Positions 15,280 to 24,221 are shown, numbered from the stretch's first letter. The stretch: 34,505 bases of DNA from Bacteroidales bacterium UBA5219 (GCA_002412425.1 DHVB01000015.1:1-34505); one strand, 5' to 3'. Made by a program: numbers and translations. Notes: generated by a model not told the origin, from the sequence alone.

Positions 15280-16857
15280 GTGGATTTGCAAACAGAAGAT
15301 AAACAGAACGAACTTTTTATAGATGTACGCAGTTCTGAAATTAACATAGCTTTACTACAAAATAAAAAACTAATCGAGTTAGATTGCGAATATGCAAACA
15401 TTGAGTTCTCGGTTGGAGATATTTATTTGGGTAAGGTCAAACGTTTAATGCCCGGACTTAACGCAGCTTTTGTTGATATTGGTTATAAAAAAGACGCTTT
15501 TCTACATTACTTAGATTTAGGAGCTGGATTTCAAACCTTAAATAAATTTTTACATTTAGGCTTACAAACTAAACAGCAAAGTGTTTCTAAATTAAGAAAA
15601 ATAAAATTAGAACCAGACATTGATAAAAATGGCAAAATTGCTGATATTTTAAATGTCGGGCAATATGTTCTTGTTCAAATAGCCAAAGAACCAATTTCAT
15701 CAAAAGGACCTCGACTATCTGCCGAAATTTCATTAGCTGGTCGTAATTTAGTTTTAATGCCTTTTTGCGATAAAGTATCTATTAGTCATAAAATAAAATC
15801 CGTAGAAGAAAGAACAAGACTAAAAAAGTTAATAGAAAGTATAAGACCAGATAATTTTGGAGTTATTGTTCGTACTGTCGCTGAGAAAAAAATGGTGGCA
15901 GAACTTGATAAAGAACTTAGTACTTTAATCGAAAAGTGGGAAGGAATATATAAAAAACTAAATTCAGCAAAACCACCTCAATTATTGATAAGCGAAGTTA
16001 ATAGAACTACAGCAATATTGAGAGATGTGCTTAATTCTTCTTTTAATCAAATTGTTGTAAACGACCAAGCAACCTATGAAGAAGTAAAATATTTTATAGA
16101 AAAAATTGCTCCCGAAAAAAAGAAAATAGTAAAACTTTATAATAGTAAAGAACCTATTTTCGATTTTTATGGAATAGAAAAACAGATTAAAACATCTTTT
16201 GGAAAAACTGTTCCAATGAAAAACGGAGCATATCTAATAATTGAACACACCGAAGCTGCTCACGTTATTGACGTAAATAGTGGAAATCGTAGTAATTCAG
16301 AACAAGGACAAGAAGTAAATGCTTTTGAAGTAAACATGATTGCTGCCGAAGAAATTGCTCGACAACTAAGACTCAGAGATATGGGCGGAATTATTATTGT
16401 TGACTTTATCGATATGCAAGACGAAAAAAACAAGAAAAAAGTTTACGAGTGTGTGAAAAATAGCATGGAAGGCGATAGAGCAAAATTTCATATAATGCCT
16501 CTTAGCAAGTTTTGCATTATGGAAATAACTCGACAAAGAGTAAGACCAGAAATGGAAATAAAAACCGGCGAAGCTTGTCCTACATGTCAAGGATCGGGAA
16601 AAATTACAGCAAGTGTAAATCTTATCGACGAAATTGAAAACAATATAAAATTTATCCTTAAAAAAGAAAAACGTAAATATTTGTGTATTAAAACACATCC
16701 CTTTGTTTCTGCATTTTTAAATAAAGGATGGCTTAAATCAATACGCAAAAGATGGCAAAAAAGATATAAATGCGAAATTGAAATATTTCCTATGGTAGCC
16801 TATACCTACATGGAATACCATTTTTTCGATTCAAAAGATGAAGAAATATTTTATTAA
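15280..16857 (+). CDS. rng: Ribonuclease G/E family endoribonuclease
   Basis: A 525-residue single-strand-specific endoribonuclease for rRNA maturation and mRNA decay. It starts at GTG (15280) directly before the conserved N-terminus (ELFIDVRSSEINIALLQNKK). An S1-type RNA-binding domain lies at about 35-165 (VGDIYLGKVKRLMPGLNAAF). The catalytic Mg-binding aspartates are Asp331 (HVIDVNSG) and Asp375 (IIIVDFIDM). The zinc-link motif CPTC is at 433-436. The scaffold tail of RNase E is absent, so this is the short RNase G form usual in Bacteroidota. It stands 19 bp before dsbD and may share its transcript. Confidence 0.96.
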   Translation: MDLQTEDKQNELFIDVRSSEINIALLQNKKLIELDCEYANIEFSVGDIYLGKVKRLMPGLNAAFVDIGYKKDAFLHYLDLGAGFQTLNKFLHLGLQTKQQSVSKLRKIKLEPDIDKNGKIADILNVGQYVLVQIAKEPISSKGPRLSAEISLAGRNLVLMPFCDKVSISHKIKSVEERTRLKKLIESIRPDNFGVIVRTVAEKKMVAELDKELSTLIEKWEGIYKKLNSAKPPQLLISEVNRTTAILRDVLNSSFNQIVVNDQATYEEVKYFIEKIAPEKKKIVKLYNSKEPIFDFYGIEKQIKTSFGKTVPMKNGAYLIIEHTEAAHVIDVNSGNRSNSEQGQEVNAFEVNMIAAEEIARQLRLRDMGGIIIVDFIDMQDEKNKKKVYECVKNSMEGDRAKFHIMPLSKFCIMEITRQRVRPEMEIKTGEACPTCQGSGKITASVNLIDEIENNIKFILKKEKRKYLCIKTHPFVSAFLNKGWLKSIRKRWQKRYKCEIEIFPMVAYTYMEYHFFDSKDEEIFY

Positions 16858-16876
16858 TAATTAAATAAGAGAACTT

Positions 16877-18889
16877 ATGAGACTAAATAAAATTATGAAA
16901 GCTAGTATATTAGCAATTTGCTTTTCCGTTTTTAGTTTATCCAATTTGTTTGCTCAAGTTGAAGATCCTGTTAGGTTTAAAATGAATATAGAAAAGTTAG
17001 AAAACTCTACTTACGAATTGATATTTGAAGCCGAAATTGACGATAAATGGCATTTGTATGGTCAATATTTTGATTTTGGTGGACCAAGACCTTTGTATTT
17101 TAGTTTTGATGAAAATGAAAACTATAGACTAATAGATTCTGTGGCTGAATTAGGCGATGTAATTCATGAATATGACGATGTTTTTGAAGTAAATGTTGCA
17201 TATTTTGCTAAGCAAGCAAAATTTGTTCAAAAAATTGAAGTTTTAACAGACAAAGGTTTTAATATAACTGGCGAAATTAGCGGTCAAGCTTGCTATGACG
17301 ATGGAGCTTGTGTTACTATTGGCGACGATATTTTGTTTGAAATAAATGGTGGAGCTAGTATAGAAAATCAAGAAACAATAGAAGCAAAAACTCCTGTTAT
17401 TGTAAAAGAAAATAAATTTGCTAGTTCAACAGAGGAGAAATCGTCTTTATTAGGATTTTTCTTTTTGTCGTTTTTATTTGGAATAATTGGAATTTTAACT
17501 CCTTGCGTTTTTCCTATGATACCAATGACAATAAGTGTCTTTATGAATAAATCTGAAAAACGCTCAAGAGGAATTTTAAAAGCAATAATTTTTGGATTAT
17601 CAATAACATTATTATATACTTTGGTTGGAGTTATAGTTTCGCTAACAAGTGCAGGAGCTAATTTTACAACAGTTTTAAGTACACATTGGATACCAAATTT
17701 AATTTTCTTTGTTTTATTCTTGGTTTTTGCAGCTTCGCTTTTTGGACTGTTCGAAATGGTATTACCTTCAGGATTAGCAAACAAAGCAGATGCGCAAGTT
17801 GATAAAGGCGGAATGTTATCTGCATTTTTTATGGCTTTAACAACTGTAATTGTAAGTTTTAGTTGCACAGGTCCAATTATTGGAGCTTTGTTAGTAGAAG
17901 CTGCCAGTGGAAACGTATTAGAACCTTTGATTGGAATGTTTGGCTTTGGTTTAGGTTTTGCACTTCCATTTACTTTCTTGGCTTTAGTGCCCCGATTGAT
18001 AAGCAAATTGCCAAAATCTGGTGGTTGGCTAAATGCTGTTAAAGTTGTTATGGGTTTTATACTTTTAGCTTTCTCTTTAAAATATTTCTCAAATATAGAC
18101 CAAAACTATCATTTAGGAATTCTTAGTAGAGATGTATATCTTGCTATTTGGATAGTAATTTTTGTGCTATTAGGAATTTATTTATTAGGAAAAATCAAAT
18201 TTTCTCACGACTCAGATGTTCAGCATATTGGTTTCTTTAGAATGTTGTTAGCAATGGTTTCTTTTGTATTTGTAATTTATTTAGTGCCTGGACTTTTCGG
18301 AGCTAACTTAACACCAATTGCAGGACTATTGCCTCCAAAAACTTCCCAAAAATTTGATTTAACAGCACAAAAATCCTCAAGTAGTGAATCAGTGGGTTAT
18401 TATTGCGAATCTCCTGATTATGCTGATGTTTTGCATATGGCTTATAATGTAAATGGATATTTTGATTACGAACAAGCTTTTGAATGTGCAAAATCACAAA
18501 ACCTGCCTGTTTTACTTTATTTTACAGGACATTCTTGTTCTAATTGTAAAAAAATGCAAGCAGAAATTTGGTCTGACCCTACAATAAACGATTATTTTAA
18601 TAATAAACTTGTTGTAGCAGCTTTGTATGTTGACGAAAAATCAATAGAACTTCCAAAGGAAAAATGGTTTAGCTCGTCAAAAGATAATAAACTAAAGAAA
18701 AAATTAGGCGATGCTAATGCTGATATTCAAATTGTCAACTTTAATACAAATACTCAGCCTTATTATGTGTTGATAAGTCCAGATGGAAAAGTTTTAGCAG
18801 AACCAATGACTTATGAATTAAATCCAGAAAAATTCTTAAACTTTTTAAATAAAGGAATTGAAGAATTTGAAAATCCTGCTGAAGAGTAG
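16877..18889 (+). CDS. dsbD: Thiol:disulfide interchange protein DsbD
   Basis: A 670-residue inner-membrane protein that carries electrons from cytoplasmic thioredoxin to periplasmic thiol proteins. All three modules are present. The N-terminal periplasmic domain after the signal peptide (about 8-26) has Cys139 and Cys145 in CYDDGAC, the C-x5-C spacing of the known enzyme. The membrane domain (about 190-480, eight segments) has Cys210 in LTPCVFPM and Cys330 in SFSCTGP. The C-terminal thioredoxin-like domain has the CSNC site at 554-557. All six redox cysteines are in place. Related metal-handling or cytochrome maturation proteins may be clients, but none is adjacent. Its last 35 bp and the following sequence are partly duplicated at 19247-19307. 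Confidence 0.96.
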   Translation: MRLNKIMKASILAICFSVFSLSNLFAQVEDPVRFKMNIEKLENSTYELIFEAEIDDKWHLYGQYFDFGGPRPLYFSFDENENYRLIDSVAELGDVIHEYDDVFEVNVAYFAKQAKFVQKIEVLTDKGFNITGEISGQACYDDGACVTIGDDILFEINGGASIENQETIEAKTPVIVKENKFASSTEEKSSLLGFFFLSFLFGIIGILTPCVFPMIPMTISVFMNKSEKRSRGILKAIIFGLSITLLYTLVGVIVSLTSAGANFTTVLSTHWIPNLIFFVLFLVFAASLFGLFEMVLPSGLANKADAQVDKGGMLSAFFMALTTVIVSFSCTGPIIGALLVEAASGNVLEPLIGMFGFGLGFALPFTFLALVPRLISKLPKSGGWLNAVKVVMGFILLAFSLKYFSNIDQNYHLGILSRDVYLAIWIVIFVLLGIYLLGKIKFSHDSDVQHIGFFRMLLAMVSFVFVIYLVPGLFGANLTPIAGLLPPKTSQKFDLTAQKSSSSESVGYYCESPDYADVLHMAYNVNGYFDYEQAFECAKSQNLPVLLYFTGHSCSNCKKMQAEIWSDPTINDYFNNKLVVAALYVDEKSIELPKEKWFSSSKDNKLKKKLGDANADIQIVNFNTNTQPYYVLISPDGKVLAEPMTYELNPEKFLNFLNKGIEEFENPAEE

Positions 18890-18915
18890 AGAGTTATTAA
18901 TTTTCTAATAATATT
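18855..18915. repeat. Left copy of a 61-bp imperfect direct repeat
   Basis: It matches 19247-19307 without gaps at 52 of 61 positions. This copy covers the last 35 bp of dsbD, including the TAG stop, plus a stretch that resembles the 3' end of recN. Confidence 0.8.
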
Positions 18916-18929
18916 TGCCCACTCGGTTC

Positions 18930-18983
18930 AACTTTACGAACTTTACGAACTTTATGAACTTTAAAAACTTTACAAACTTTTAA
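18930..18983. repeat. 9-bp tandem array, six units
   Basis: Six successive units of the form AACTTTAcg (AACTTTACG twice, then AACTTTATG, AACTTTAAA, AACTTTACA, AACTTTTAA). A similar AACTTT-rich run precedes the 9.6-kb repeat. Confidence 0.8.
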
Positions 18984-18990
18984 CTCATTT

Positions 18991-19031
18991 GGCTTCGCCT
19001 ACGGTTAATCACATGTTGTCCTACGGACAAA
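18991..19031. repeat. 41-bp dispersed repeat, copy 2
   Basis: Identical to 1444-1484. It includes the TTGTCC-TAC-GGACAA mini-hairpin. Confidence 0.9.
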
Positions 19032-19071
19032 TAAGCCCGCTCTCTCGGATTTTCCCGCACAACCCCGCTCT

Positions 19072-19126
19072 CTCGGATTTGCAATCCGAGTGTAACACTT
19101 CCAAACACTCGGATTACAAATCCGAG
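19072..19126. repeat. Nested palindrome, copy 1
   Basis: Arms 19072-19093 and 19105-19126 are inverted repeats of 22 bp with one mismatch. Each arm is itself a small hairpin (CTCGGATT...AATCCGAG). The same element occurs at 34402-34465. A truncated start of the same sequence (CGCTCTCTCGGATTTT) precedes it at 19038-19053. Confidence 0.85.
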
Positions 19127-19209
19127 CGAGCGTCAGAGGTGTTAGAGCGAGCGTCAGAGGTGTTAGAGCGAGCGTCAGAGGTGTTAGAGCGAGCATCAGT
19201 GGCGTTGAA
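19126..19209. repeat. 21-bp tandem array, four units
   Basis: Three identical units (GCGAGCGTCAGAGGTGTTAG plus A) and one diverged unit. It directly abuts the nested palindrome. A related 22-bp array follows the second palindrome copy at 34460. Confidence 0.9.
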
Positions 19210-19246
19210 AACGAGCAAATTGTAACTAAATCCGAGTGAGCAGAAT

Positions 19247-19307
19247 GAATAGATGAATTTAAAAATCTTGATGAGGAGTAGTAAGTTATTAATTTTCTAA
19301 CAATATT
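19247..19307. repeat. Right copy of the 61-bp imperfect direct repeat
   Basis: Partner of 18855-18915. This copy includes the last codons and stop of recN (minus strand, 19289 upward) plus a relic of the dsbD end. Confidence 0.8.
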
Positions 19308-20947
19308 CTAGCATTATCAATAGCTTGGCTAGTGAGCTTTTCGCCACTCATTATGCTAGCTATTTCTGTAATTCTTTCTTCGTGATTTAACATTTTAACT
19401 TTGGTGTAAGTTCTTTTGTCATCACTTTGTTTATAAATTTTATAATGAGTTGTTCCCAAAGCGGCTACTTGTGGCAAATGTGTAATACCAATTACTTGGA
19501 AACTATTTCCTAAGTCGAGCATTATTTTTCCCATTCTGTTTGCAATTTCGCCAGAAACTCCTGTGTCAATTTCATCAAAAATAATTGTGGGAACAGCAGC
19601 TGCATGTGCTGTTTGGGATTTTAATGCTAACATCAAACGAGAAAATTCTCCACCCGAAGCTATTTTCTCAATTGCTTGCGGAGCAACAGCTTTGTTTGCT
19701 GAAAATAAAAAATTAATGTTGTCAAAACCATGTAAACTAAGTTTGTTGTCTTTAATATTTTCAATAATAAAATTAGCATGTTTTATTCCTAAGTTTACAA
19801 GTAGTTCAGTAATTTCTTTTTCAACTTTTGAAAATACTTTTTGTCTTTTTGTACTTAATTTTTCAGCAAACTCAATTGTTTCGGCTTTTAATTTTTTAAA
19901 TTCTTTTTCTTTTTCTTCTAATTCTTGCTCTAAGCTATCACTAGAATTTATGAAATTAATTAATTCTAAATATTTATTCTTTAACTCTGAAATATTAGCA
20001 AGTTTATGTTTTTGCAAAAGTCCATTTATCAAGTCTATTCTAGCGTTGATTTCTTCTAAAAGTTCAGGGTTTATTTCAGCTTTGTATAAGTCGCTTTCTA
20101 TTTGAGAATAAATATCTTTAAATTCTATTAAAATAGAATCAAGTCTATCAACAAGATTTTCGGCAGGTTTGTGTTTTTGAGAGAGTTTGGAAAGTAAATT
20201 TTTTATTTCTTTTAATCTTTCTTCGGCAGAAAACTCAACATCTCTAGCAAGATTTATAGAAGCGTAAAGATTTTCTTTTATTTCTACAGCATTTTCTAAA
20301 AACGAAGCTTTTTCTTCAAGTTCTTCAAGTTCGTTCTCATCATTTATTTTTGCTTGTTCAATTTGCTCTATCTGAAATTTAGAAAACTCTTTTTCGTTTG
20401 TATTATTTGCAATTTGTGTTTTTAGTTTAGCAATTTCAGTTTCAAGTTTATTCAAATTATTGTATTTTTCAACAAATTGTTCAGCCATTTCTTTAGTTCC
20501 AGCAGCTATATCAATAATTTGAGTTCTAAATTGCATAAAACCTAAATTCAAGTTTTCGTGCTGAGAATGAATATCTATAATATTGTCGCCTATCGATTTT
20601 AAAACAGCTAGCGTTACAGGCGTATCATTTATAAAAGCTCTAGATTTTCCTTCGGGTAAAATTTCTCGCCTTATTATTGTAGATTTTTCAAAATCTAAAT
20701 CATTTTTACTAAAATCGTTTTTGAATTTATCTTCATTTAAAATAAAATTTGCTTCAATAACACATTTTCGAGATTTGTCGCTTAAGACATCAGTGTCGGC
20801 TCTTTTTCCAAGCAATAATGAAATTGCATCTAGCATAATTGATTTTCCTGCACCTGTTTCGCCAGTAATTACAGAAAAACCAGAGTTAAAATTAATTTCT
20901 AAATTGTCAATTAATAAGTAATTGTTTATTTGCAACGATTTTAACAT
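19289..20947 (-). CDS. recN: DNA repair protein RecN
   Basis: A 552-residue SMC-like ATPase for double-strand break repair. Walker A GETGAGKS is at 29-36. A long coiled coil fills about 150-400, with charged heptads. The ABC signature is in IASGGEFSRLMLALKS, and Walker B is IIFDEIDTG with Asp458. The tail carries the usual GITHLPQVAALG switch segment. Length is normal. It is the last gene of the bamD operon; the ATG at 20947 follows the porD stop with a 1-bp gap. Its 3' end lies in a duplicated stretch, but the reading frame is intact. Confidence 0.97.
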   Translation of the reverse strand: MLKSLQINNYLLIDNLEINFNSGFSVITGETGAGKSIMLDAISLLLGKRADTDVLSDKSRKCVIEANFILNEDKFKNDFSKNDLDFEKSTIIRREILPEGKSRAFINDTPVTLAVLKSIGDNIIDIHSQHENLNLGFMQFRTQIIDIAAGTKEMAEQFVEKYNNLNKLETEIAKLKTQIANNTNEKEFSKFQIEQIEQAKINDENELEELEEKASFLENAVEIKENLYASINLARDVEFSAEERLKEIKNLLSKLSQKHKPAENLVDRLDSILIEFKDIYSQIESDLYKAEINPELLEEINARIDLINGLLQKHKLANISELKNKYLELINFINSSDSLEQELEEKEKEFKKLKAETIEFAEKLSTKRQKVFSKVEKEITELLVNLGIKHANFIIENIKDNKLSLHGFDNINFLFSANKAVAPQAIEKIASGGEFSRLMLALKSQTAHAAAVPTIIFDEIDTGVSGEIANRMGKIMLDLGNSFQVIGITHLPQVAALGTTHYKIYKQSDDKRTYTKVKMLNHEERITEIASIMSGEKLTSQAIDNARILLEN

Positions 20948-20948
20948 A

Positions 20949-21857
20949 CTAATAATTAGGCTCTTTCATTATTTTTTCGTACTTTGTTGCATTTGCAGGG
21001 TCGGCTTCTTTCATAATATTATATACGCGTGCTTTTTCATCAGGAAATCCTTCTGAAAAAACATTAATAATTTCGTCTCTTTTAGTTTCTGTATATATAC
21101 TCATTAAAAAAGAACCGGGTTTTTTTCTATGAATATTTTTTAATTTATTTATTGCTTCTTCGATGCTATTTCGTCCTTCTGCAGGTTTTTCGGCTAGTTT
21201 GTCCATTCCTCTTCTATGATAATCATACATAAACTCTCTCATTTCTGAATATTGGCTGCTCAAAAGGTTTTCAACTAACCAATATCTATTTTTTAGGCTT
21301 TCGTATGCTTTCCAACCTGGTTCTTGTGCCGATTGAGCGTTTTGAACAATTTTTTCGGCTAATTGAAAATATGGAGTTCCTGAACTATTACCAAAAGTGT
21401 CATAATCCATTCCAATTATTATATAGCAATAATATGCAATTACAGAAGTTATGTTTGAGGTAAAGGAATTAATATTAAATTCTAGAGGTTCGTTTTCAAC
21501 ATATTTAAACTGAAATTTATCATCTATATGGTTAAAAACTGGAGCCATATACGAAGTTCCATAAACAGGGCGAGATGAGGTTATTTGAATTCTTCCATTA
21601 AACTCATCTGAAGAAATTTGTTCTTCTACAGTAATAAATATATTACATTCTATTCTTTCGTCACGCGAAAAAACGTGGTTTGTCCAGTTAGTGTTGTTAA
21701 TAAGCTCAAACAATGATTGTCGCAAAGTTTGAAATAGTTTTTCGTTTACAGTTCCTGGAATTCTAGAATGGTCTAAGTTAATTCTGCAATCAAGTTCTTG
21801 TGCTTTCGAAAGCAAAACAAAAACAGATAATATTATTATTAAAATAATTTTCTTCAT
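20949..21857 (-). CDS. porD: DUF4835 protein, PorD-like (type IX secretion associated)
   Basis: A 302-residue protein with a signal peptide (MKKIILIIILSVFVLLSKAQ). It matches the DUF4835 family by its start (ELDCRINLDHSRIPGT), FELINNTNWTNHVF, the YYCYIIIGMDYDTFG region and the conserved slot between coaBC and recN. This family carries the name PorD in T9SS-oriented annotation. I am confident of the family and less so of the secretion role, which rests on memory of that naming. It overlaps the coaBC stop by 4 bp (ATGA). A T9SS cargo protein at the window start shows the organism uses the pathway. Confidence 0.82.
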   Translation of the reverse strand: MKKIILIIILSVFVLLSKAQELDCRINLDHSRIPGTVNEKLFQTLRQSLFELINNTNWTNHVFSRDERIECNIFITVEEQISSDEFNGRIQITSSRPVYGTSYMAPVFNHIDDKFQFKYVENEPLEFNINSFTSNITSVIAYYCYIIIGMDYDTFGNSSGTPYFQLAEKIVQNAQSAQEPGWKAYESLKNRYWLVENLLSSQYSEMREFMYDYHRRGMDKLAEKPAEGRNSIEEAINKLKNIHRKKPGSFLMSIYTETKRDEIINVFSEGFPDEKARVYNIMKEADPANATKYEKIMKEPNY

Positions 21858-23062
21858 GATTTAGAGTTTAAAATTTTTTCTAAATTATCAATAATATCTT
21901 TAGCAACCAAATCTTTTGTTTTTAAATTGAACTTTAAAACTTCATTATTATTGTTGATAATCATAATTTTATTTGTATCAAAATTAAAACCAGCACCTTT
22001 GTCATTCATAGAATTTAGCACAATAAAATCAAAATTTTTCTTTTTTAATTTTTTTTGTGCATTTTCTACTTCATTTTGATTTTCTAAAGCAAAACCTATG
22101 CTAATTTGATTTTTAGTTTTTAATTTTCCTATTTCAGCAGCAATGTCTTTATTAGCTTCAAGTTTAATTTCAATATTGTTTTGCTCTCTTTTAATTTTGT
22201 TGCTAGATATATTTTGTGCTTTGTAATCACTTACAGCAGCAGCAAGAATTATTATGTCAACATGTTTTAAGTTTTGCATTGTGGCTTCAAACATTTCATC
22301 TGCCGAAACAACGCTTATTTTATTTATATTTTTGTGTTTTGCTTGAATATGAACTGGTCCTGAGATAAGAGTAACTTCAGCACCTCTATTAGCACATTCT
22401 TCAGCAAGAGCATATCCCATTTTTCCAGAAGAATAATTACTAATAAATCTTACTGCATCAATTTTTTCTTGTGTTGGTCCGGCAGTGATTAAAACTTTTT
22501 TATTTTTTAAGGTCTTTTTTTTTTCAAAGAACTCAACAAGGAATTGTACAATTGCTTCGGGTTCTTCCATTCTTCCTTTTCCAATCAAGCCGCTTGCTAG
22601 TTCTCCAGTTTTTGGTTCAATAAAAAAGTTTCCGAAAGATTTTAAAACTTCTATATTTTTTTGATTTGCAGGATGCAGAAACATATCTAAGTCCATTGCT
22701 GGAGCAATAAACACAGGGCATTTTGCTGATAAATAGCAAGTTAGCAAAAGATTGTCTGCTATTCCGTTTGCCATTTTGCCCATGGTATTTGCTGTTGCTG
22801 GAGCAATTAAAAATGCGTCTGCCCACAAACCTAAATCAACATGAGAGTTCCAACTTCCATTTTCGGGATCAAAAAAATCAACTAATATTGGGTTTTTCGA
22901 TAGAGTAGCCAAAGTAAGAGGCTTTATAAACTCTTTAGATATAGGAGTCATAACCACTTTTACTTCTGCACCATTTTTTACTAAAAGCCTTACAATGCTT
23001 GCAGATTTATAAGCGGCTATACTACCAGTAATGCCCAATAAGATTTTTTTACCCTTTAACAT
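21854..23062 (-). CDS. coaBC: Bifunctional phosphopantothenoylcysteine decarboxylase / phosphopantothenate-cysteine ligase
   Basis: A 402-residue cytoplasmic enzyme for two steps of coenzyme A synthesis. The N-terminal FMN-dependent CoaC half (about 1-180) has GITGSIAAYK, the active-site His in SHVDLGLWAD, and the PATANTMGKMANGIADNLL and PAMDLDM motifs. The C-terminal CoaB half (about 185-402) has VLITAGPTQEKID, FISNYSSGKMGYALAE and the nucleotide and dimer segment ILAAAVSDYK. Length is standard. It lies 5 bp after rpoZ and overlaps porD by 4 bp. Confidence 0.97.
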   Translation of the reverse strand: MLKGKKILLGITGSIAAYKSASIVRLLVKNGAEVKVVMTPISKEFIKPLTLATLSKNPILVDFFDPENGSWNSHVDLGLWADAFLIAPATANTMGKMANGIADNLLLTCYLSAKCPVFIAPAMDLDMFLHPANQKNIEVLKSFGNFFIEPKTGELASGLIGKGRMEEPEAIVQFLVEFFEKKKTLKNKKVLITAGPTQEKIDAVRFISNYSSGKMGYALAEECANRGAEVTLISGPVHIQAKHKNINKISVVSADEMFEATMQNLKHVDIIILAAAVSDYKAQNISSNKIKREQNNIEIKLEANKDIAAEIGKLKTKNQISIGFALENQNEVENAQKKLKKKNFDFIVLNSMNDKGAGFNFDTNKIMIINNNNEVLKFNLKTKDLVAKDIIDNLEKILNSKS

Positions 23063-23067
23063 TTATT

Positions 23068-23415
23068 TTAAAGTCTTTCTTCTGAATTATCGCTATCAGT
23101 TTCTTTTGCGTAATAATAGTGAATATTATCAGCCAAAAACTCTTCTAAAGCTATAAGTGATGGCTTAGGAAGTCTTTCGTAATACTTAGAAACTTCAATT
23201 TGTTCACGATTTTCATGTATTTCTTCAAGAGTATCTGTATAAGTTGCGAACTCTTCAAGTTTTTCGTATAATTCTTTTCTTAAATCTGCATTAATTTGAT
23301 CGGCAAATTTTGCAATAATAACAACAGCTTCGTAAACATTACCTGTTTTTTCGGCTATTTCCACAATATTTTTTGTAGAGGTAGAAACCGGAGCGTCAAT
23401 TTTTTTAAAGTCCAT
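23068..23415 (-). CDS. rpoZ: RNA polymerase omega subunit, Bacteroidota type
   Basis: A 115-residue protein of the Rpb6/omega-like family as found in Bacteroidota. Supporting stretches are TSTKNIVEIAEKTGNVYEAV, IIAKFADQINADLRKEL and EQIEVSKYYERLPKPSLIAL. It stabilises the RNA polymerase beta-prime subunit. It overlaps the bamD end by 11 bp and precedes coaBC by 5 bp, the expected neighbourhood for this family; coaBC and omega genes are neighbours in many bacteria. Confidence 0.88.
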   Translation of the reverse strand: MDFKKIDAPVSTSTKNIVEIAEKTGNVYEAVVIIAKFADQINADLRKELYEKLEEFATYTDTLEEIHENREQIEVSKYYERLPKPSLIALEEFLADNIHYYYAKETDSDNSEERL

Positions 23416-24217
23416 TTTTAGATTCTATAAATTTAACTGAGTTTGTAAATATTTTTTCTGCTTCTTTAATTTTTTTTGAATTTGGAAATTTGTCAACAAA
23501 AGCATAATAATCTTCTATTGTTTCTTGGTATCTTTCGTATTGTTTTGCAACTATACTATTTTCTGCTAAAAGATAATTTGCTTTCATAATAGTAAACATA
23601 ATTTCTTCACGATATTTTGTGTCTGGAAAATCTTTCAACACATTTCTAAGAGCTGTAGTAGCAGCTTTGTAATCCATTATATTGTAAAACAACATTGCAT
23701 TATCAAAAGCTTTTGTTTCTAATTTAAACTGTAATTCGTCAATGTGTTTTTCTGCTTCTGCACGTTTTTCAGAATTTGGATATTTTTCTACAAAAAATTG
23801 TAATTCTGCAATAGCTGCTTTTGTAAAAGTTTGATCTAACGAAACTTCTGGCGAGTTTAAATAATAACAATATGCAGCAATATAACTAACCTCTTCGGCA
23901 TGTTCGCTGGCTGGGTAAACTCTTACAAAATCTTTAAACAAATAAGCAGCTAAAGAATATTCGCCTAAGCCATACGAACAATAAGCATTATAATATGCAA
24001 CTTTTTGAGCTTTGTCGGTAGCTCTATAGATTCCTTTTAAATCTTCAAATAGAGCTTGAGCCTTATAATATTCTCCAGCTTCGTAATATTCTATAGCTTT
24101 AGTATATTTTAATTCATAATCTGAACTTTTAACTAATTTTGAGTATTCGCCACAAGAATTAGCAAGTGCAACTATTACAAGTAAAATTAAAATATTTCTA
24201 ACGTTCAATTTAAACAT
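23405..24217 (-). CDS. bamD: Outer-membrane assembly lipoprotein BamD
   Basis: A 270-residue lipoprotein of the BAM complex, which folds beta-barrel proteins into the outer membrane. The ATG at 24217 is chosen because it begins a clean lipoprotein signal (MFKLNVRNILILLVIVALANSC, acylated Cys22). An ATG six codons upstream would add MVYICK and overlaps a -7-like element. TPR repeats follow: YTKAIEYYEAGEYYKAQALF, VAYYNAYCSYGLGEYSLAAY, FVEKYPNSEKRAEAE and NAMLFYNIMDYKAATTALRN, as in BamD (YfiO). First gene of the operon with rpoZ, coaBC, porD and recN. Confidence 0.93.
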   Translation of the reverse strand: MFKLNVRNILILLVIVALANSCGEYSKLVKSSDYELKYTKAIEYYEAGEYYKAQALFEDLKGIYRATDKAQKVAYYNAYCSYGLGEYSLAAYLFKDFVRVYPASEHAEEVSYIAAYCYYLNSPEVSLDQTFTKAAIAELQFFVEKYPNSEKRAEAEKHIDELQFKLETKAFDNAMLFYNIMDYKAATTALRNVLKDFPDTKYREEIMFTIMKANYLLAENSIVAKQYERYQETIEDYYAFVDKFPNSKKIKEAEKIFTNSVKFIESKNGL

Positions 24218-24221
24218 TTTG

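Larger units (their letters stand above)
18890..19288. other. 399-bp non-coding repeat island between convergent dsbD and recN
   Basis: No gene is supported here. From left to right it holds a direct-repeat copy (ending at 18915), a 9-bp tandem array (18930-18983), the 41-bp dispersed repeat (18991-19031), a nested palindrome (19072-19126), a 21-bp tandem array (19126-19209) and the second direct-repeat copy (from 19247). Both transcripts end into it. Confidence 0.85.

Noticed and set aside
17368..18006. 212-codon minus-strand frame inside dsbD
   Set aside because: Antisense shadow of the DsbD membrane domain, whose cysteine motifs are all intact. The product has no recognisable features.
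19126..19209. CRISPR array
   Set aside because: Units are contiguous with no spacers and no cas genes are present, so it is a plain tandem repeat.
18989..19225. Open frame encoding repeated ERASEVL units
   Set aside because: It stays open only because the 21-bp repeat is a multiple of three. It spans the 41-bp repeat and the palindrome, with no signal peptide, domain or promoter. The opposite frame (19005-19196) is open for the same reason.
19563..20105. 180-codon plus-strand frame inside recN
   Set aside because: Antisense shadow of the RecN coiled coil; Ser/Phe-rich low-complexity product.
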